A DNA stretch of 64,000 nucleotides from Bryobacterales bacterium (GCA_003170295.1 PNAJ01000094.1:50194-114193); one strand, 5' to 3'; counted from the stretch's first letter, positions 27,720 to 37,852 are shown. A program made the numbers and translations. The notes: a model not told the origin generated them from the sequence alone.

Positions 27720-29746
27720 GCCAGCCTCGATGCGATGAAGGGCGTTTCGGTGAGCCGCGCGTCCCGAGTGCCGCTGAGGATCCCGGTCCACACGCGGATT
27801 GAATCGACCAGAATCACCGTCACGAGTATCAGAAATACACCGCATACGGCGGCATCGAGCCGGGCGTTAAAGATCAGCGTCGCGGTCGCGGAAGTTTGGA
27901 CGCCCGCCGCCAGCTTGTCGGCTTGCGCCAGGAATCCAAGGTCCGGCAATGGCGAGAAGATTTTCTGCCATCCGGCGGTAAACGTGACCGTCACCAGCCA
28001 CGACAGCGGCATCAGCGTCACCCAGAGGTATTTCGCGCCGTGCATTTTGACGAGGATCGTCGTGGCCACGCACAGCGCGATGGTGGCCAGCAACTGGTTC
28101 GCGATGCCGAACAAAGGCCACAGCGAGTTGATGCCTCCCAGCGGATCGCGCACGCCCTGAAACAGAAAATATCCCCACGCCGCGACCACCACGGCGCTGG
28201 TGGCGAGCATGCCGGGCTTCCAACTGGTTTTCTTCATCGCGGGCGAGATGTGGCCCAGCAGGTCTTGCAACATGAATCGCCCGACTCGCGTGCCCGCGTC
28301 GAGCACCGTGAGGATAAATAACGCCTCGAACATAATCGCGAAGTGATACCAGAACGCAAGCAACTTGCTGCTTCCTCCCACGAACGAAAAAATGTGCGCC
28401 ATGCCGAGGGCCAGCGATGGCGCGCCTCCGGTGCGATAAAACAGCGTTTTCTCCCCCACGTCGCTCGCGAGCTGCTGCATCTCCGGCGCGGTGACGGGAA
28501 ATCCCCAGCTTGTGATCATCGCCGAGGCGGCATCGGGCGTGGCGCCGACGACCCCCGCGGGCGAGTTGACCGCAAAAAAAATCCCCGGCTGCAAAGATGC
28601 CGCTGCAATGAGTGCCATCAGCGCGACGAAACTTTCGAGCAGCATCGATCCATAACCCACGCCGCGCGCGTTGGTCTCCTTCGCGAGCAGCTTTGGTGTC
28701 GTGCCGGAAGAAATCAGCGCGTGAAAACCCGAGATCGCGCCGCAGGCGATCGTGATAAAACAAAACGGGAAAATCTTCCCCGCGAAAATCGGTCCGGTCC
28801 CATCGACAAAACGCGTCAGCGGAGGCAACTGCAATTCCGGATGGACCAGCAGCACACCCAAGGCGAGCATCAGCACGACGCCGAGCTTGACGAACGTGCT
28901 CAAATAATCGCGCGGAGCCAATAATAGCCACACCGGCAGCGCACTGGCCATGAATCCATAGACGATCAGGCAGGTCGCAATCGCCATACCCGACAAGGTG
29001 AACCACGGCGCCCACGTAGCCGATTCGGAAACCGCTTGCCCCCCGAAGATGCTCGCGACGATCAGAACGAATCCTACGGCGGAGCATTCCAGCACCTTCC
29101 CGGGCCGCCAATAACGCAGATACAGGCCCATGAAAATGGCGATCGGCATGGTTGCCGCGATGGTAAATGCCCCCCACGGGCTGCTCTTCAAGGCGTTGAC
29201 GATCACCAGCGCTACTACTGCCAGCAGGATCACCATGATCAGCAGCACCGTGATTAGCGCCGCGAATCCTCCCGTTTTTCCGATCTCTTCGCGAGCCATC
29301 TGGCCCAGCGATTTGCCATCGCGGCGTAGGGAGCAGAACAGAATTACGAAATCCTGCACCGCCCCTGCCAGCACGGCGCCGACGATGATCCAGAGCGCGC
29401 CCGGCAAATAGCCGAACTGCGCGGCCAGCGTCGGTCCCACCAGCGGACCGGGTCCTGCGATGGCGGCGAAATGGTGGCCGAAGACAATCCACTTATTCGT
29501 CGGCTCATAATCGTGGCCGTCGCGGAGCCGCTCGGCGGGAGTGGCGCGCCGGTCGTCGAGTGCCATCACGCGCGCCGCCAGGAATCCCGCATAAAACCGG
29601 TATCCGATCAAATACGTGCACACTGCGGCAATCACCAGCCACATGCTGTTGACCGGCTCTCCACGAGACTGGGCAATCGTTGCCATCGCAAACGCAGCGG
29701 CAATCGCAATCAGGACCCAAAGGAGGCGCACGAAGAAGCGGAGCAT
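27716..29746 (-). CDS. cstA: CstA-family carbon starvation / pyruvate transporter
   Basis: 676 residues with about 16-18 hydrophobic segments. The early segment [20 protein letters not shown] is the CstA hallmark. Family members take up pyruvate or peptides when carbon is scarce, in the inner membrane. The ATG at 29746 has a TATTCT box 7 nt upstream on the minus strand and no Shine-Dalgarno. It is followed in the same unit by the YbdD-like gene. Confidence 0.93.
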   Translation of the reverse strand: MLRFFVRLLWVLIAIAAAFAMATIAQSRGEPVNSMWLVIAAVCTYLIGYRFYAGFLAARVMALDDRRATPAERLRDGHDYEPTNKWIVFGHHFAAIAGPGPLVGPTLAAQFGYLPGALWIIVGAVLAGAVQDFVILFCSLRRDGKSLGQMAREEIGKTGGFAALITVLLIMVILLAVVALVIVNALKSSPWGAFTIAATMPIAIFMGLYLRYWRPGKVLECSAVGFVLIVASIFGGQAVSESATWAPWFTLSGMAIATCLIVYGFMASALPVWLLLAPRDYLSTFVKLGVVLMLALGVLLVHPELQLPPLTRFVDGTGPIFAGKIFPFCFITIACGAISGFHALISSGTTPKLLAKETNARGVGYGSMLLESFVALMALIAAASLQPGIFFAVNSPAGVVGATPDAASAMITSWGFPVTAPEMQQLASDVGEKTLFYRTGGAPSLALGMAHIFSFVGGSSKLLAFWYHFAIMFEALFILTVLDAGTRVGRFMLQDLLGHISPAMKKTSWKPGMLATSAVVVAAWGYFLFQGVRDPLGGINSLWPLFGIANQLLATIALCVATTILVKMHGAKYLWVTLMPLSWLVTVTFTAGWQKIFSPLPDLGFLAQADKLAAGVQTSATATLIFNARLDAAVCGVFLILVTVILVDSIRVWTGILSGTRDARLTETPFIASRLA

Positions 29747-29753
29747 TCTACAA

Positions 29754-29759
29754 AGAATA
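29754..29759 (-). promoter_or_regulatory. Putative -10 box (TATTCT) for cstA
   Basis: On the minus strand TATTCT ends 7 nt before the cstA ATG at 29746, consistent with a leaderless transcript. Confidence 0.4.
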
Positions 29760-29825
29760 CAGAAGCGCGGACCATCGCGCCAGAGCGCTAAGGTATATAA
29801 CCGAGGAAGACTAAGTAAACTCTCG

Positions 29826-29849
29826 TCTCCCTAAGTCGAATTCGGGAGA
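29826..29849. other. Hairpin upstream of the CpaE-like gene
   Basis: TCTCCC (29826-29831) pairs with GGGAGA (29844-29849), with a CGAATTCG palindrome inside the loop. It lies in the 159-bp gap between cstA and the CpaE-like gene and could be a leader structure; no known riboswitch is recognised. Confidence 0.35.
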
Positions 29850-29890
29850 AGAGTGTTCGCTCCCGTCCGATACGGTATTTAGGCTTTTAA

Positions 29891-29898
29891 TAAGGAGG
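29891..29898 (+). promoter_or_regulatory. Strong Shine-Dalgarno that fixes a TTG start
   Basis: TAAGGAGG ends 7 nt before the TTG at 29906. It is one of the few canonical ribosome binding sites in the window and decides the start of the CpaE-like gene. Confidence 0.8.
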
Positions 29899-29905
29899 CC
29901 GAGTT

Positions 29906-31093
29906 TTGCTTCGCAGCATTATTATCAGTCCGGATGTGGAGTTGGCGGAACATTTGGAATCGGCCACGCGCCTGTCGGGCGTCGTCTCCGTCAGCCGCGT
30001 CCTGGACCACTATCCAGCGGCGATCGAACTGGTACGCGCGCTTCGCGCCCACGCGCCCGAGATTGTGTTTTTGAGTTTTGAGTCGCTTGAGAAAGCGCAG
30101 GAAGTCATCAGGCTCGCCGAGGAGAACGCGAATGGATTGCAATTCATCGCCATCCACCGCAACTGCGATGCGAAAATCCTGCGCGAGACCATGCGTCTCG
30201 GCGTCCGGGAATTTCTTGCGGACCCGTTCGAGCGTACGCTCCTGGCGGAGTCCATCGGGCAGATCAAAGCGCTGCTCGAACGCAAACCGCCCACTCACGA
30301 TTCCACCACGCAGGTCTTTAGCTTTCTCCCGTCGAAGGCGGGCGTAGGCACCTCAACGCTTGCAATGAATATCAGCGCGGCCCTCTCGCGGCGGCCGAAT
30401 GCACGCATCCTGCTTTCCGATTTCGACCTCAATAGTGGTATGCAGCGCTTCCTCTTGAATCTGCGAAATGAATATTCGGTGGTCGATGCGGTGGAACATT
30501 CTTTGAACGTCGATGAGAATTTGTGGCCGCAGCTGGTGACCACCATGGATCACCTCGATGTCCTTCACGCGGGCCGCGTGAACCCCAACCTGCGCATCGG
30601 AGGTACCCAGATCCGCAATCTCGTCGAGTTTATGCGCCGCAATTATACCGCACTGTGCTTCGATCTCTCCGGAAATCTGGAGAAGTATTCGATCGAACTG
30701 ATGCAGGAATCAAAGCGAATACTGCTGGTGGTGACTCCGGAGATTCCGTCCATCCACCTGGCGCGCGAAAAACTGAGCTTTCTGCGGACCTTCGATCTGG
30801 AAAGCCGCGTCTCGGTGGTTTTGAACCGCTGTCACAAGAGGCCCTTGCTCAACAAGGAGCAAGTAGAGGAACTTCTCGGCCTTCCCGTTGCCCAGATGTT
30901 CCCTAACGATTATGTCCGCGTGAACAAAGCGATGACTGAGGGCACCTGGATCGACCCGGAATCGCAGATGGGTCGGGAGTTCGCCGCGTTCGCCCACAGT
31001 CTGATTGGGGAGAAGCCGCCGATAAAGGAACCAAAACGATTCCTCGAATTCCTGTCGACGCCCAGCCGCGTCCTCGCGCCTTCTCAGAAATAA
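29906..31093 (+). CDS. CpaE/TadZ-like MinD-family ATPase with receiver-like N-domain
   Basis: 395 residues. Residues 1-125 resemble a receiver domain lacking a clear phospho-acceptor cluster. Residues 137-340 form a MinD/ParA-like ATPase with the deviant P-loop KAGVGTSTL (about 144-152), where the signature Lys is kept but the usual GKT is GTS, as in TadZ/CpaE proteins. These localise Flp/Tad pilus machinery to the pole. No other tad gene is present, so this is an orphan or a remote part of a split locus. The TTG start is set by TAAGGAGG. Confidence 0.85.
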   Translation: MLRSIIISPDVELAEHLESATRLSGVVSVSRVLDHYPAAIELVRALRAHAPEIVFLSFESLEKAQEVIRLAEENANGLQFIAIHRNCDAKILRETMRLGVREFLADPFERTLLAESIGQIKALLERKPPTHDSTTQVFSFLPSKAGVGTSTLAMNISAALSRRPNARILLSDFDLNSGMQRFLLNLRNEYSVVDAVEHSLNVDENLWPQLVTTMDHLDVLHAGRVNPNLRIGGTQIRNLVEFMRRNYTALCFDLSGNLEKYSIELMQESKRILLVVTPEIPSIHLAREKLSFLRTFDLESRVSVVLNRCHKRPLLNKEQVEELLGLPVAQMFPNDYVRVNKAMTEGTWIDPESQMGREFAAFAHSLIGEKPPIKEPKRFLEFLSTPSRVLAPSQK

Positions 31094-31125
31094 GTCGCGC
31101 CTTTGGCGAACTACACTAGAAGCTT

Positions 31126-31875
31126 ATGGACCAGGATCATCTGCGCACGTTGCTCGAACAGGTGCGCGCGGGCGCCGTGGAGATCGACGCTGCTCTGGAG
31201 CGCTTACGGCACCTGCCTTACGAGGACTTGGGATTCGCCAAGGTCGATCATCATCGCGCCTTGCGCCACGGCATGCCGGAGGTGATTTTCGGCAAGGGCA
31301 AAACGCCGGATCAGATTTCGGCGATCGTCAACACTCTGCTCGCCACCTCGCAAAACGTTCTCGTCACCCGCGCGGATCCGCTGGCGGCGGCGCGCCTGGA
31401 AAGCGAACACCCGGCCGCAGGGGAGTATTTTCCTGCCTCCGGCGCAGTGCGATTCTGGCGGGACCGGACCCCGCGCGGCAAAGGAAAAATCGCGGTTGTC
31501 TGCGCCGGCACCAGCGACCTCCCGGTGGCCGAAGAAGCGCAGATCACCGCCGAGGTGATGGGCAACGAAGTGGATGCGATTCACGACGTGGGCGTCGCCG
31601 GCATTCACCGGCTAATGCAGAATCGCGAGCGCCTGACCGAAGCGCGGGTCGTCATCGTCTGTGCGGGCATGGAGGGAGCGCTCCCAAGCGTCATCGGCGG
31701 CCTGGTCTCCGTTCCCGTGATCGCCGTGCCTACCAGCGTCGGCTACGGCGCGAGTTTCCACGGACTGGCGGCCCTGCTCGGGATGCTGAACAGTTGCGCG
31801 AGCAATGTCACGGTGGTAAATATCGACAACGGCTTCGGCGCGGGGTATGCCGCGAGCCTCATGAATCGCCTCTAG
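31126..31875 (+). CDS. larB: LarB-like nickel-pincer cofactor biosynthesis protein
   Basis: 249 residues. The N-terminal helical part and the C-terminal AIR-carboxylase-like fold ([20 protein letters not shown], later [11 protein letters not shown]) match LarB, which carboxylates nicotinic acid adenine dinucleotide during synthesis of the nickel-pincer cofactor of lactate racemase. LarC and LarE are not nearby, so the pathway would need distant genes. A family A repeat follows its stop within 3 bp. A TACACT box lies 8 nt before the ATG. Confidence 0.88.
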   Translation: MDQDHLRTLLEQVRAGAVEIDAALERLRHLPYEDLGFAKVDHHRALRHGMPEVIFGKGKTPDQISAIVNTLLATSQNVLVTRADPLAAARLESEHPAAGEYFPASGAVRFWRDRTPRGKGKIAVVCAGTSDLPVAEEAQITAEVMGNEVDAIHDVGVAGIHRLMQNRERLTEARVVIVCAGMEGALPSVIGGLVSVPVIAVPTSVGYGASFHGLAALLGMLNSCASNVTVVNIDNGFGAGYAASLMNRL

Positions 31876-31877
31876 CC

Positions 31878-31930
31878 TTTGTGGGGCCGCCAATCCTGGC
31901 GGCAGCCGCCCTTTTCAGGCGGCCCTTCCG
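31878..31930 (-). repeat. Dispersed palindromic repeat, family A, copy 3 (inverted)
   Basis: On the minus strand it reads GGGCCGCCTGAAAAGGGCGG then CTGCCGCCAGGATTGGCGGC and CCCACAAA, the same paired hairpins as copies 1, 2 and 4. It starts 3 bp after the larB stop and may act as a terminator. Confidence 0.8.
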
Positions 31931-32009
31931 TTCTGGGAGGGGACAACGCCGCTACTGTCGCGATTCGCGAAACCACAATCGCCCCGGGAGCCGTCTAAAC
32001 TAATAGGAT

Positions 32010-33734
32010 ATGCTTTCTCGCTTCAGCGGAATTGTGTTTGGATTGGTGTGTCTGTCGACAAGCGCCCGAGGCCAGTATGTCATCTCGACCTTTGCGGGCA
32101 ACAACTCGCCAGGATCCGCTGGCGATAGCGGACCGGCAACCAGCGCGCAATTGAATTCGCCCGCCAGCATCGCATTAGCGGGAGGCAAGCTTTATATCGC
32201 AGATGCCAACAATCACCGTGTCCGCGTCGTTTCCGGCGGAACGATTACCACTTTTGCAGGCAACGGGACGGCGGGATTCGCAGGCGACGGCAGCGCCGCA
32301 ATCTCCGCGGAGCTGAATAACCCGACCGGAGTGGCCGTCGATTCCTCCGGCAACGTGTACATCGCGGATACCTCCAACAACGTCGTTCGCATGGTGAATT
32401 CGAGCGGCATCATTTCGACATTCGCTGGAAATCATTCGATAGGCGCCGGCGATACGGGCGACGGAGGGGTAGCCACCAACGGAACGCTCGAGGCTCCAAC
32501 CGCGGTGGCAGTGGATTCTTCCAATAACGTTTACATCACCGATTCGGTCTTGAACCTGGTGCGCAAGGTCTCGGGTGGCAACCTCAGCACCGTGGTCGGC
32601 TTCGGCAGCACTGGAGGATCGTTGAATCACCCGAACGGCTTGCTGGTGGATTCCACGGGCGCTATTTACATCTCCGATACCAGTCATCGCGTCTTGAAAG
32701 TCTCGAATGGCGCGATCACTACCTTTGCCGGTACGGGCGACGTCGGATATTCCGGCGACAACGGCCCCGCAACCAAGGCCGTTCTTAACAATCCCATCGG
32801 CCTGGCGATGGACGCTTCCGGCAACATATATATAGCGGACGCCACGGGATACCGCATTCGCGTGGTCGCCCCCAACGGGATCATTACTACCATCGCCGGT
32901 TCGGGCCACGTGGGGTATTTTGGTGACGGCTCGCTCGCCCTTAACGCGTATTTAAACTTTCCTCACGGTGTCTGTTTCGACGGATTGGGCAACGTGTACA
33001 TCGCCGACACCGCGAATAACGTAATTCGGATGCTGACCATCCCGGCGCCGGTGATCGCGCCGAACGGCGTAGTCAGCTCGGCGAGTTTCCTGCCGAAAAT
33101 CTCTCCCGGTTCTCTCGCGAGTATCGCCGGATCGAATCTGGCGACCTCCACTCCGCCCGGAGCCGCGACGCCTCTGCCGATCACGCTTGCAGAAGCATCC
33201 GTCAGCGTGAACGGACAAGCCGCGCCGATCCTTTATGCGTCTCCGACGCTGATCAATTTCCAAGTGCCTTGGGAAACGGCCACCGGAACCGCCACCGTTA
33301 CAGTCAAAGTCGCGGGCGTCACCAGCAATTCGATCACAGTCCCGGTGACCGCCACCGCACCCGGAATTTTCTACTTTAGCTCCGGTGCCGCGATCGCGCA
33401 GAATCGCGACTATTCGCTGAATACGCCGAGTAATCCCGCGCACGCCGGCAGCTTTCTGATCGCCTATCTGACCGGCTCCGGCCCGGTGAATCCCGCGGTC
33501 GCTGACGGCGCAGCCACGCCGTCGACAGGTTTAGTGCAAACAACCTCCCAGCCCACGGTGACGATTGGAGGCGTAAACGCCCCCGTTCTCTTCTCCGGAT
33601 TGACCCCAGGACTCATCGCGCTACTGCAGCTCGATGTCACGATCCCCTCGGGACTGGCGGCGGGAAATTATCGAATGATAGTGACCATCGGCGGACAAGT
33701 CAGTAATTCGGCGACAGTCAGCATCGCACCGTAA
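32010..33734 (+). CDS. Secreted NHL-repeat protein with Solibacter-type C-terminal domain (TIGR03437)
   Basis: 574 residues. A signal peptide ends ...STSARG with Gln at the mature end. Six or so NHL beta-propeller blades run to about residue 345, each with the DSSGNVYIAD-type strand and a GTITTFAGNG turn. The C-terminal 230 residues (starting near VSSASFLPKISPGSLASIAG, with LTGSGPVNPAVADGA) match the TIGR03437 domain found mainly in Solibacter relatives. Probably an extracellular or cell-surface binding protein. The ligand is unknown. Confidence 0.9.
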   Translation: MLSRFSGIVFGLVCLSTSARGQYVISTFAGNNSPGSAGDSGPATSAQLNSPASIALAGGKLYIADANNHRVRVVSGGTITTFAGNGTAGFAGDGSAAISAELNNPTGVAVDSSGNVYIADTSNNVVRMVNSSGIISTFAGNHSIGAGDTGDGGVATNGTLEAPTAVAVDSSNNVYITDSVLNLVRKVSGGNLSTVVGFGSTGGSLNHPNGLLVDSTGAIYISDTSHRVLKVSNGAITTFAGTGDVGYSGDNGPATKAVLNNPIGLAMDASGNIYIADATGYRIRVVAPNGIITTIAGSGHVGYFGDGSLALNAYLNFPHGVCFDGLGNVYIADTANNVIRMLTIPAPVIAPNGVVSSASFLPKISPGSLASIAGSNLATSTPPGAATPLPITLAEASVSVNGQAAPILYASPTLINFQVPWETATGTATVTVKVAGVTSNSITVPVTATAPGIFYFSSGAAIAQNRDYSLNTPSNPAHAGSFLIAYLTGSGPVNPAVADGAATPSTGLVQTTSQPTVTIGGVNAPVLFSGLTPGLIALLQLDVTIPSGLAAGNYRMIVTIGGQVSNSATVSIAP

Positions 33735-33737
33735 ATA

Positions 33738-34109
33738 TTAGGCCGCGCCAGCCGTCTGATACTTCAACTCTTCGGCGGCGACATAAAAACCGGCGACTGG
33801 CTTGGGCTCCGTTTCGCCCCACCGGCCCATGCGCCATTGGACCCGCAGGTAACGGACGTGCAACTCGCGCGATAAATCCACCAGCAGCAAATAAGTCCCG
33901 CAATAAAATTTCTGGGGATATGCGGCGATCTGCCGCCATTGCTCTTTGTCCGCCGATCCCCAGATCGAGACATCGAGGCTTTCCTGCTCCAGGATTCGAG
34001 TTATGCCCAAGGTGAGCAGAAGAGGCTTTCCGCTCGTATTACCCAGGGCGATTGCATCGCTCGTGCCGTCTTCGCGAGCGATCATTTCCGGGACGAACAA
34101 CTCTGGCAT
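33738..34109 (-). CDS. Conserved-looking hypothetical protein
   Basis: 123 residues. A Shine-Dalgarno (GGAGG) sits about 5 nt before the ATG at 34109, one of the clear ones here. The sequence looks like a small all-beta domain, with alternating hydrophobics, a YLRVQWRMGRW segment and several Trp. No family recognised. It is convergent with the NHL gene, with only 3 bp between the stop codons, and lies downstream of the aminotransferase gene. Confidence 0.7.
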   Translation of the reverse strand: MPELFVPEMIAREDGTSDAIALGNTSGKPLLLTLGITRILEQESLDVSIWGSADKEQWRQIAAYPQKFYCGTYLLLVDLSRELHVRYLRVQWRMGRWGETEPKPVAGFYVAAEELKYQTAGAA

Positions 34110-34144
34110 ACTACCTCCAGAACCCGGCGGCTTTACATGGTCGC

Positions 34145-35326
34145 CTAGATCTTCCGCAGTCGGATCTGCGCCTCTTTCAGAGTCTCATACTTTTTGCAAA
34201 AACAAAACCGGACCATTCCGTAGCCCCTTCTTGGATCTTCATAGAAACTGGACCCCGGAACCGCCGCCACGCCCACGTCTTTGATCAGATGATGCACGAA
34301 CTGCGTGTCGTCCGGATAGCCGAAACCCGAAATATCGGTCATGATGTAGTACGCCCCGCGCGGCCGGTAGCAGCGGAATCCCGCTCCTTCCAGCACTTCG
34401 AGCATCGTGTCGCGCCGCGCCACATAATCGTCCGCCATCGTCGTATAGTAATCGTCCGGCAGCGCCAGCGCCACCGCGCCCGCCTGCTGCAACGGAGCGG
34501 CCGCGCCCACAGTGAGGAAATCGTGCACCTTGCGAATGGAGTGCGAAAGATCCGGGCTCGCCAGCACCCAGCCGACCCGCCATCCCGTCACCGCGTAGGT
34601 CTTGCTCATGCTGTTGATCAGGATGGTGCGGTCCCGCATGCCGGGAATCTGCATGATCGGCACGTGCACCGTCCCATCGTAAAGAATGTGCTCGTAAATC
34701 TCGTCGGTGATCGCCAGCGCGTCGAATTCCTGGCACAGTTCGGCGATCAGTTCGAGGCTTTTTCGATCGAACACGCAGCCGGTGGGATTATTGGGCGTGT
34801 TGATGATAATCGCCTTGGTCCGCGGCGAAAAGGCCCTGCGCAGCTCGTCTGGATCGAACGTCCAATCCGGCGCATGCAACTGCACGAATTTCCGCGTCGC
34901 GCCGCATAGTAGCGAATCCGGCCCGTAGTTTTCGTAGTATGGCTCGAAGATCACCAGCTCGTCGCCGGGATTCGTTACCGCCAGCAGCGACGCCATCATG
35001 CCTTCGGTCGATCCGCAGCACACCGTGATTTCGCGCTCCGGATCGATGTCGAGCCCATACGTCCGCTGGTACTTCGCGCTGATCGCGTCGCGAAACGGCT
35101 TCGCTCCCCAGGTGATCGCGTATTGATTAATGTCGGCGGTAATCGCCTCGCGCGCGGCGTTTTTCAAAATTTCAGGCGCCGGAAAATCGGGGAATCCTTG
35201 CGCCAGGTTGACGGCCTTGTGCTCCAGCGCGAGCCGCGTCATCTCGCGAATCACGCTCTCGTTCACCCGCTGGGTGCGGTCGCTCCGGAATCGAGCGCGG
35301 GATAGGGCTTCAACAGTCGTGGCCAT
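34145..35326 (-). CDS. Class I/II PLP-dependent aminotransferase
   Basis: 393 residues. The PLP Lys lies in NSMSKTYAVTGWRVGW, the NTPNNPTG motif binds cofactor phosphate and substrate, and Arg in the MVRFCFCK segment contacts the carboxylate. Closest in style to the kynurenine / N-succinyldiaminopimelate aminotransferase group of fold type I; exact substrate unknown. The minus-strand TAAGAT box ends 6 nt before the ATG. Confidence 0.9.
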   Translation of the reverse strand: MATTVEALSRARFRSDRTQRVNESVIREMTRLALEHKAVNLAQGFPDFPAPEILKNAAREAITADINQYAITWGAKPFRDAISAKYQRTYGLDIDPEREITVCCGSTEGMMASLLAVTNPGDELVIFEPYYENYGPDSLLCGATRKFVQLHAPDWTFDPDELRRAFSPRTKAIIINTPNNPTGCVFDRKSLELIAELCQEFDALAITDEIYEHILYDGTVHVPIMQIPGMRDRTILINSMSKTYAVTGWRVGWVLASPDLSHSIRKVHDFLTVGAAAPLQQAGAVALALPDDYYTTMADDYVARRDTMLEVLEGAGFRCYRPRGAYYIMTDISGFGYPDDTQFVHHLIKDVGVAAVPGSSFYEDPRRGYGMVRFCFCKKYETLKEAQIRLRKI

Positions 35327-35332
35327 TTAAAT

Positions 35333-35338
35333 ATCTTA
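35333..35338 (-). promoter_or_regulatory. Putative -10 box (TAAGAT) for the aminotransferase gene
   Basis: TAAGAT ends 6 nt before the ATG at 35326 and there is no Shine-Dalgarno, as expected for a leaderless mRNA. Confidence 0.4.
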
Positions 35339-35732
35339 CTTGCTCAATATGGCGCACGCACTCGTGCCCGCGTCGATGCTGAAAAAGGGGCGGACGAATT
35401 TTCTGGACGATGTACGCGAATTTAGCGCCCGGAACTCGACGGTTAAACGCCAGCATCGTGTGAAACTACACCGGGCGTCAAAGGCGTTTCGATGCGCGAG
35501 TTTAAGAAAACACATCACTTACTCCAGTCTGCCGAAAAACTCCTCGCGTTAGATTCGCGTTATTTTAACGCGGGGCGAGGACAGCCCGGGGCCTTTCCTG
35601 CTTCACTCACGATAGATGGGGGGAGTGGAGAACGACGGTGATTGAAGCGGCTATCGTTTTGATTTGATGGTTGGTTAGCGACCCGATATTTGGGCTACTG
35701 TTTCCATGGCGGTTTCTCCGCTGATTTAGCGA

Positions 35733-35770
35733 AGGGAGCGGCCAAGCCCTCTGTTTTCGAGAGTGTCGGC
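35733..35770 (-). repeat. Repeat family D fragment
   Basis: On the minus strand it contains CACTCTCGAAAACA and then CCGCTCCC, matching 40668-40717. It lies about 10 bp after the transglycosylase stop. Confidence 0.6.
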
Positions 35771-35779
35771 GCCGGAAGC

Positions 35780-37852
35780 TTACTTGCTCAACCCCGCCCG
35801 AATCTCTCCCGAGTAAATCCGCCGGTAAGTATCCGCATTCCGCAGCACCGTCTGAATATAATTCCGAGTCTCCCCGAACGGAACCGTTTCGATAAACTCC
35901 GCGGGCTCCCGAAACTCCCCCCAACTCGACCACGCTTTCGCGCGCGACGGACCGGCATTGTAAGCCGCCAGCGCCGCTTCCCATCGGCCGCCCAGATTGT
36001 CGGCAATCGTCTTCAAATAAAATGTCCCGAGCTGTAGATTCACCGCCGGCACAAACAAGCTCGCCGTCGCATACGCCTTGACCTTCAATTTGCGACTCAA
36101 TTCGCGACCCGTGCCGGGGAGAATCTGTGTCAGCCCCCGGGCATTCATGCGCGAAACCGCTTTCGTGTTGAACTCCGACTCCTGCCGGATCAGCGCCGCG
36201 ACTAAAAACGGATCCAGCCCATTCAGCTTCGCGAATCGTTCCAGATCCGCCCGATACGGCAGCGGAAACGCGAGCTTCCAGAACTCCGCCGGAGCCGATT
36301 CGATCGGCATGAAAAGATAATTGCCCGCGTACCGCTTGATGTACCGCATCGCCTGATCGGGGCCCGCGGTTCTCGTGGTCATCGCCGCCAGTTCGATCGC
36401 CAGCACCTGCGGCTGGTCCTCATTCTGCGCGCCATATCGCAGCTCGTTCACCGCCCAATCGTCGAGCCCCGCCGAGTGCAGCAATCGCGCCCGTTCAATG
36501 CGCGCCGTCGCTGTCGCGTTGGCCTGAAAACTGAGCGTGCGGGACCGCTGCGGAAAGTCGATGCCGTGCAGAAATTCGTTCACCTTCGCCGATGGCGCGA
36601 CCGTGCCAATTTCCTTCAGCCGCTCGCGCGCGATTACGGTGTAGTAGTAATTCGGATACTCGCGCACAATCTCGTCGTAGTAAGCCCGCGCGCTCGCCTT
36701 TTCGCTTACGCCCTCCGCCAACCGTCCGAGAAAATATAGCGCCCCAGCCGCAGATTCCGCGCCCGGAAACAAGCGGATATGCGCGCGCAGCATCTCCCCC
36801 GCATCGGCCTGCCGCCGCATGTAATGTCCCCACGTCACCTTCCAGTGGCATCCCGCCGCCTGCGGATCTTTCGGAAACGATTCGTAGCAGGCCCGGTAAA
36901 TCGGCTCATAAACGCGCATCTGATTCTCGATCAGCGAGTGATTCGCCGACGCGATCAACGATTCCAGACGCCACTTCGAATTGGGATAGAGCCTTCCCAG
37001 CCGCTCCAGCGTACTGTTCACCTCATCTTGATTCTTCAACCGCTGCGCCGAGAGCAGCAGATAATGGAGCCGCTCCGCATCGGCCTCAGGCGTCTGAACC
37101 TCAAGCGACGCCAGTTCGCGATGCGCACGCACCGTGTCCTTAGCGTTGTAATCGGCGACGGAAATACGAACCCGCGCCAGATCCTTTTCCGCGCCGCCCA
37201 GTTGCGTAACCAGCGATTCCAATTCCGCGCGCGCCTTAGCGTACTGCTTCGCTTCCATCAGCTTCACCGCCCGGCCCAGCATCGCATTCGGCATCGCAGG
37301 TGGATATTTCTCGCCCAGCTCGCCGCGAAGCCTCGCCAGCTCCTGACCGGCTGCCGCCGCCTCATCCGACATCGGGTACCCGTAATAGACTCGCTGATGA
37401 TAAACCACGGCACTGATCGCATCGCCCGCCCCTGCGAACGCCGTAGCCATCGCCAGATCGCCCGCCGGCTGCGGCAGCGTCGAATAATTCTTGCGCAATA
37501 TATCGAGCGCCGCCTTCCAGTCCCCGTTCTGACCGTACGCGCGCGCGATCAGAAGCGCGGCCCTTGGCGCCAGCGGCGAAACCGGCATCATCTTAAATAC
37601 TGGATCCAGCGTCTTCGGAACCGCCGCGTAATCTCCCGCCTCAAATCTCGCCGAAGCCGCCAAAAATGACACATAATCGGCTATTTTCGGCAGACGTTTC
37701 GCCACCGGTTCCAGCAAGGAAATCGCCGCCGCGTATTTCTTCGCCTCAAGCGCAGCCGCGCCGGCCTTCAGATCCGCCAGGGGATCGGTGGCCGCCGCAC
37801 ACGTGACCGCAATCGCGATCGAAACAATCGCCGCGAGACGTGTTTTATACAA
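35780..37852 (-). CDS. Soluble lytic murein transglycosylase (Slt70-like)
   Basis: About 690 residues. The C-terminal domain has the catalytic Glu in IRQESEFN, the GLTQILPGTG motif and AYNAGP, as in Slt. The long N-terminal part is TPR-like alpha-superhelix. It cleaves peptidoglycan glycan strands in the periplasm. I prefer a TTG start at 37852, which gives the signal peptide MYKTRLAAIVSIAIAVTCAA and overlaps the previous stop by 8 bp; ATGs at 37888 and 37921 lie inside the upstream gene and would bury the signal peptide. Confidence 0.88.
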   Translation of the reverse strand: MYKTRLAAIVSIAIAVTCAAATDPLADLKAGAAALEAKKYAAAISLLEPVAKRLPKIADYVSFLAASARFEAGDYAAVPKTLDPVFKMMPVSPLAPRAALLIARAYGQNGDWKAALDILRKNYSTLPQPAGDLAMATAFAGAGDAISAVVYHQRVYYGYPMSDEAAAAGQELARLRGELGEKYPPAMPNAMLGRAVKLMEAKQYAKARAELESLVTQLGGAEKDLARVRISVADYNAKDTVRAHRELASLEVQTPEADAERLHYLLLSAQRLKNQDEVNSTLERLGRLYPNSKWRLESLIASANHSLIENQMRVYEPIYRACYESFPKDPQAAGCHWKVTWGHYMRRQADAGEMLRAHIRLFPGAESAAGALYFLGRLAEGVSEKASARAYYDEIVREYPNYYYTVIARERLKEIGTVAPSAKVNEFLHGIDFPQRSRTLSFQANATATARIERARLLHSAGLDDWAVNELRYGAQNEDQPQVLAIELAAMTTRTAGPDQAMRYIKRYAGNYLFMPIESAPAEFWKLAFPLPYRADLERFAKLNGLDPFLVAALIRQESEFNTKAVSRMNARGLTQILPGTGRELSRKLKVKAYATASLFVPAVNLQLGTFYLKTIADNLGGRWEAALAAYNAGPSRAKAWSSWGEFREPAEFIETVPFGETRNYIQTVLRNADTYRRIYSGEIRAGLSK

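Larger units (their letters stand above)
35327..35779. other. 453-bp gene-free stretch with a nested hairpin and a family D fragment
   Basis: I see no credible gene; the short reading frames here lack signals and family resemblance. At 35542-35580 an outer stem CCTCGC/GCGAGG encloses a perfect inner stem CGCGTTA/TAACGCG with a 3-nt loop. At 35733-35770 a fragment of repeat family D is present. The hairpin could be a terminator for the transglycosylase unit or a leader element of the aminotransferase gene. Confidence 0.6.

Noticed and set aside
27867..29492. Second minus-strand frame of 541 codons inside cstA
   Set aside because: Out of frame with the clearly membrane-spanning CstA protein; Arg/Gly/Asp-rich composition shows it is a shadow.
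29747..29905. Possible riboswitch before the CpaE-like gene
   Set aside because: Only a simple hairpin is visible; none of the conserved cores of c-di-GMP, cobalamin or TPP riboswitches could be found.
35340..35552. A 70-codon plus-strand frame in the gene-free gap
   Set aside because: No signal, no family, no ribosome site, and basic composition; the frame is probably chance.
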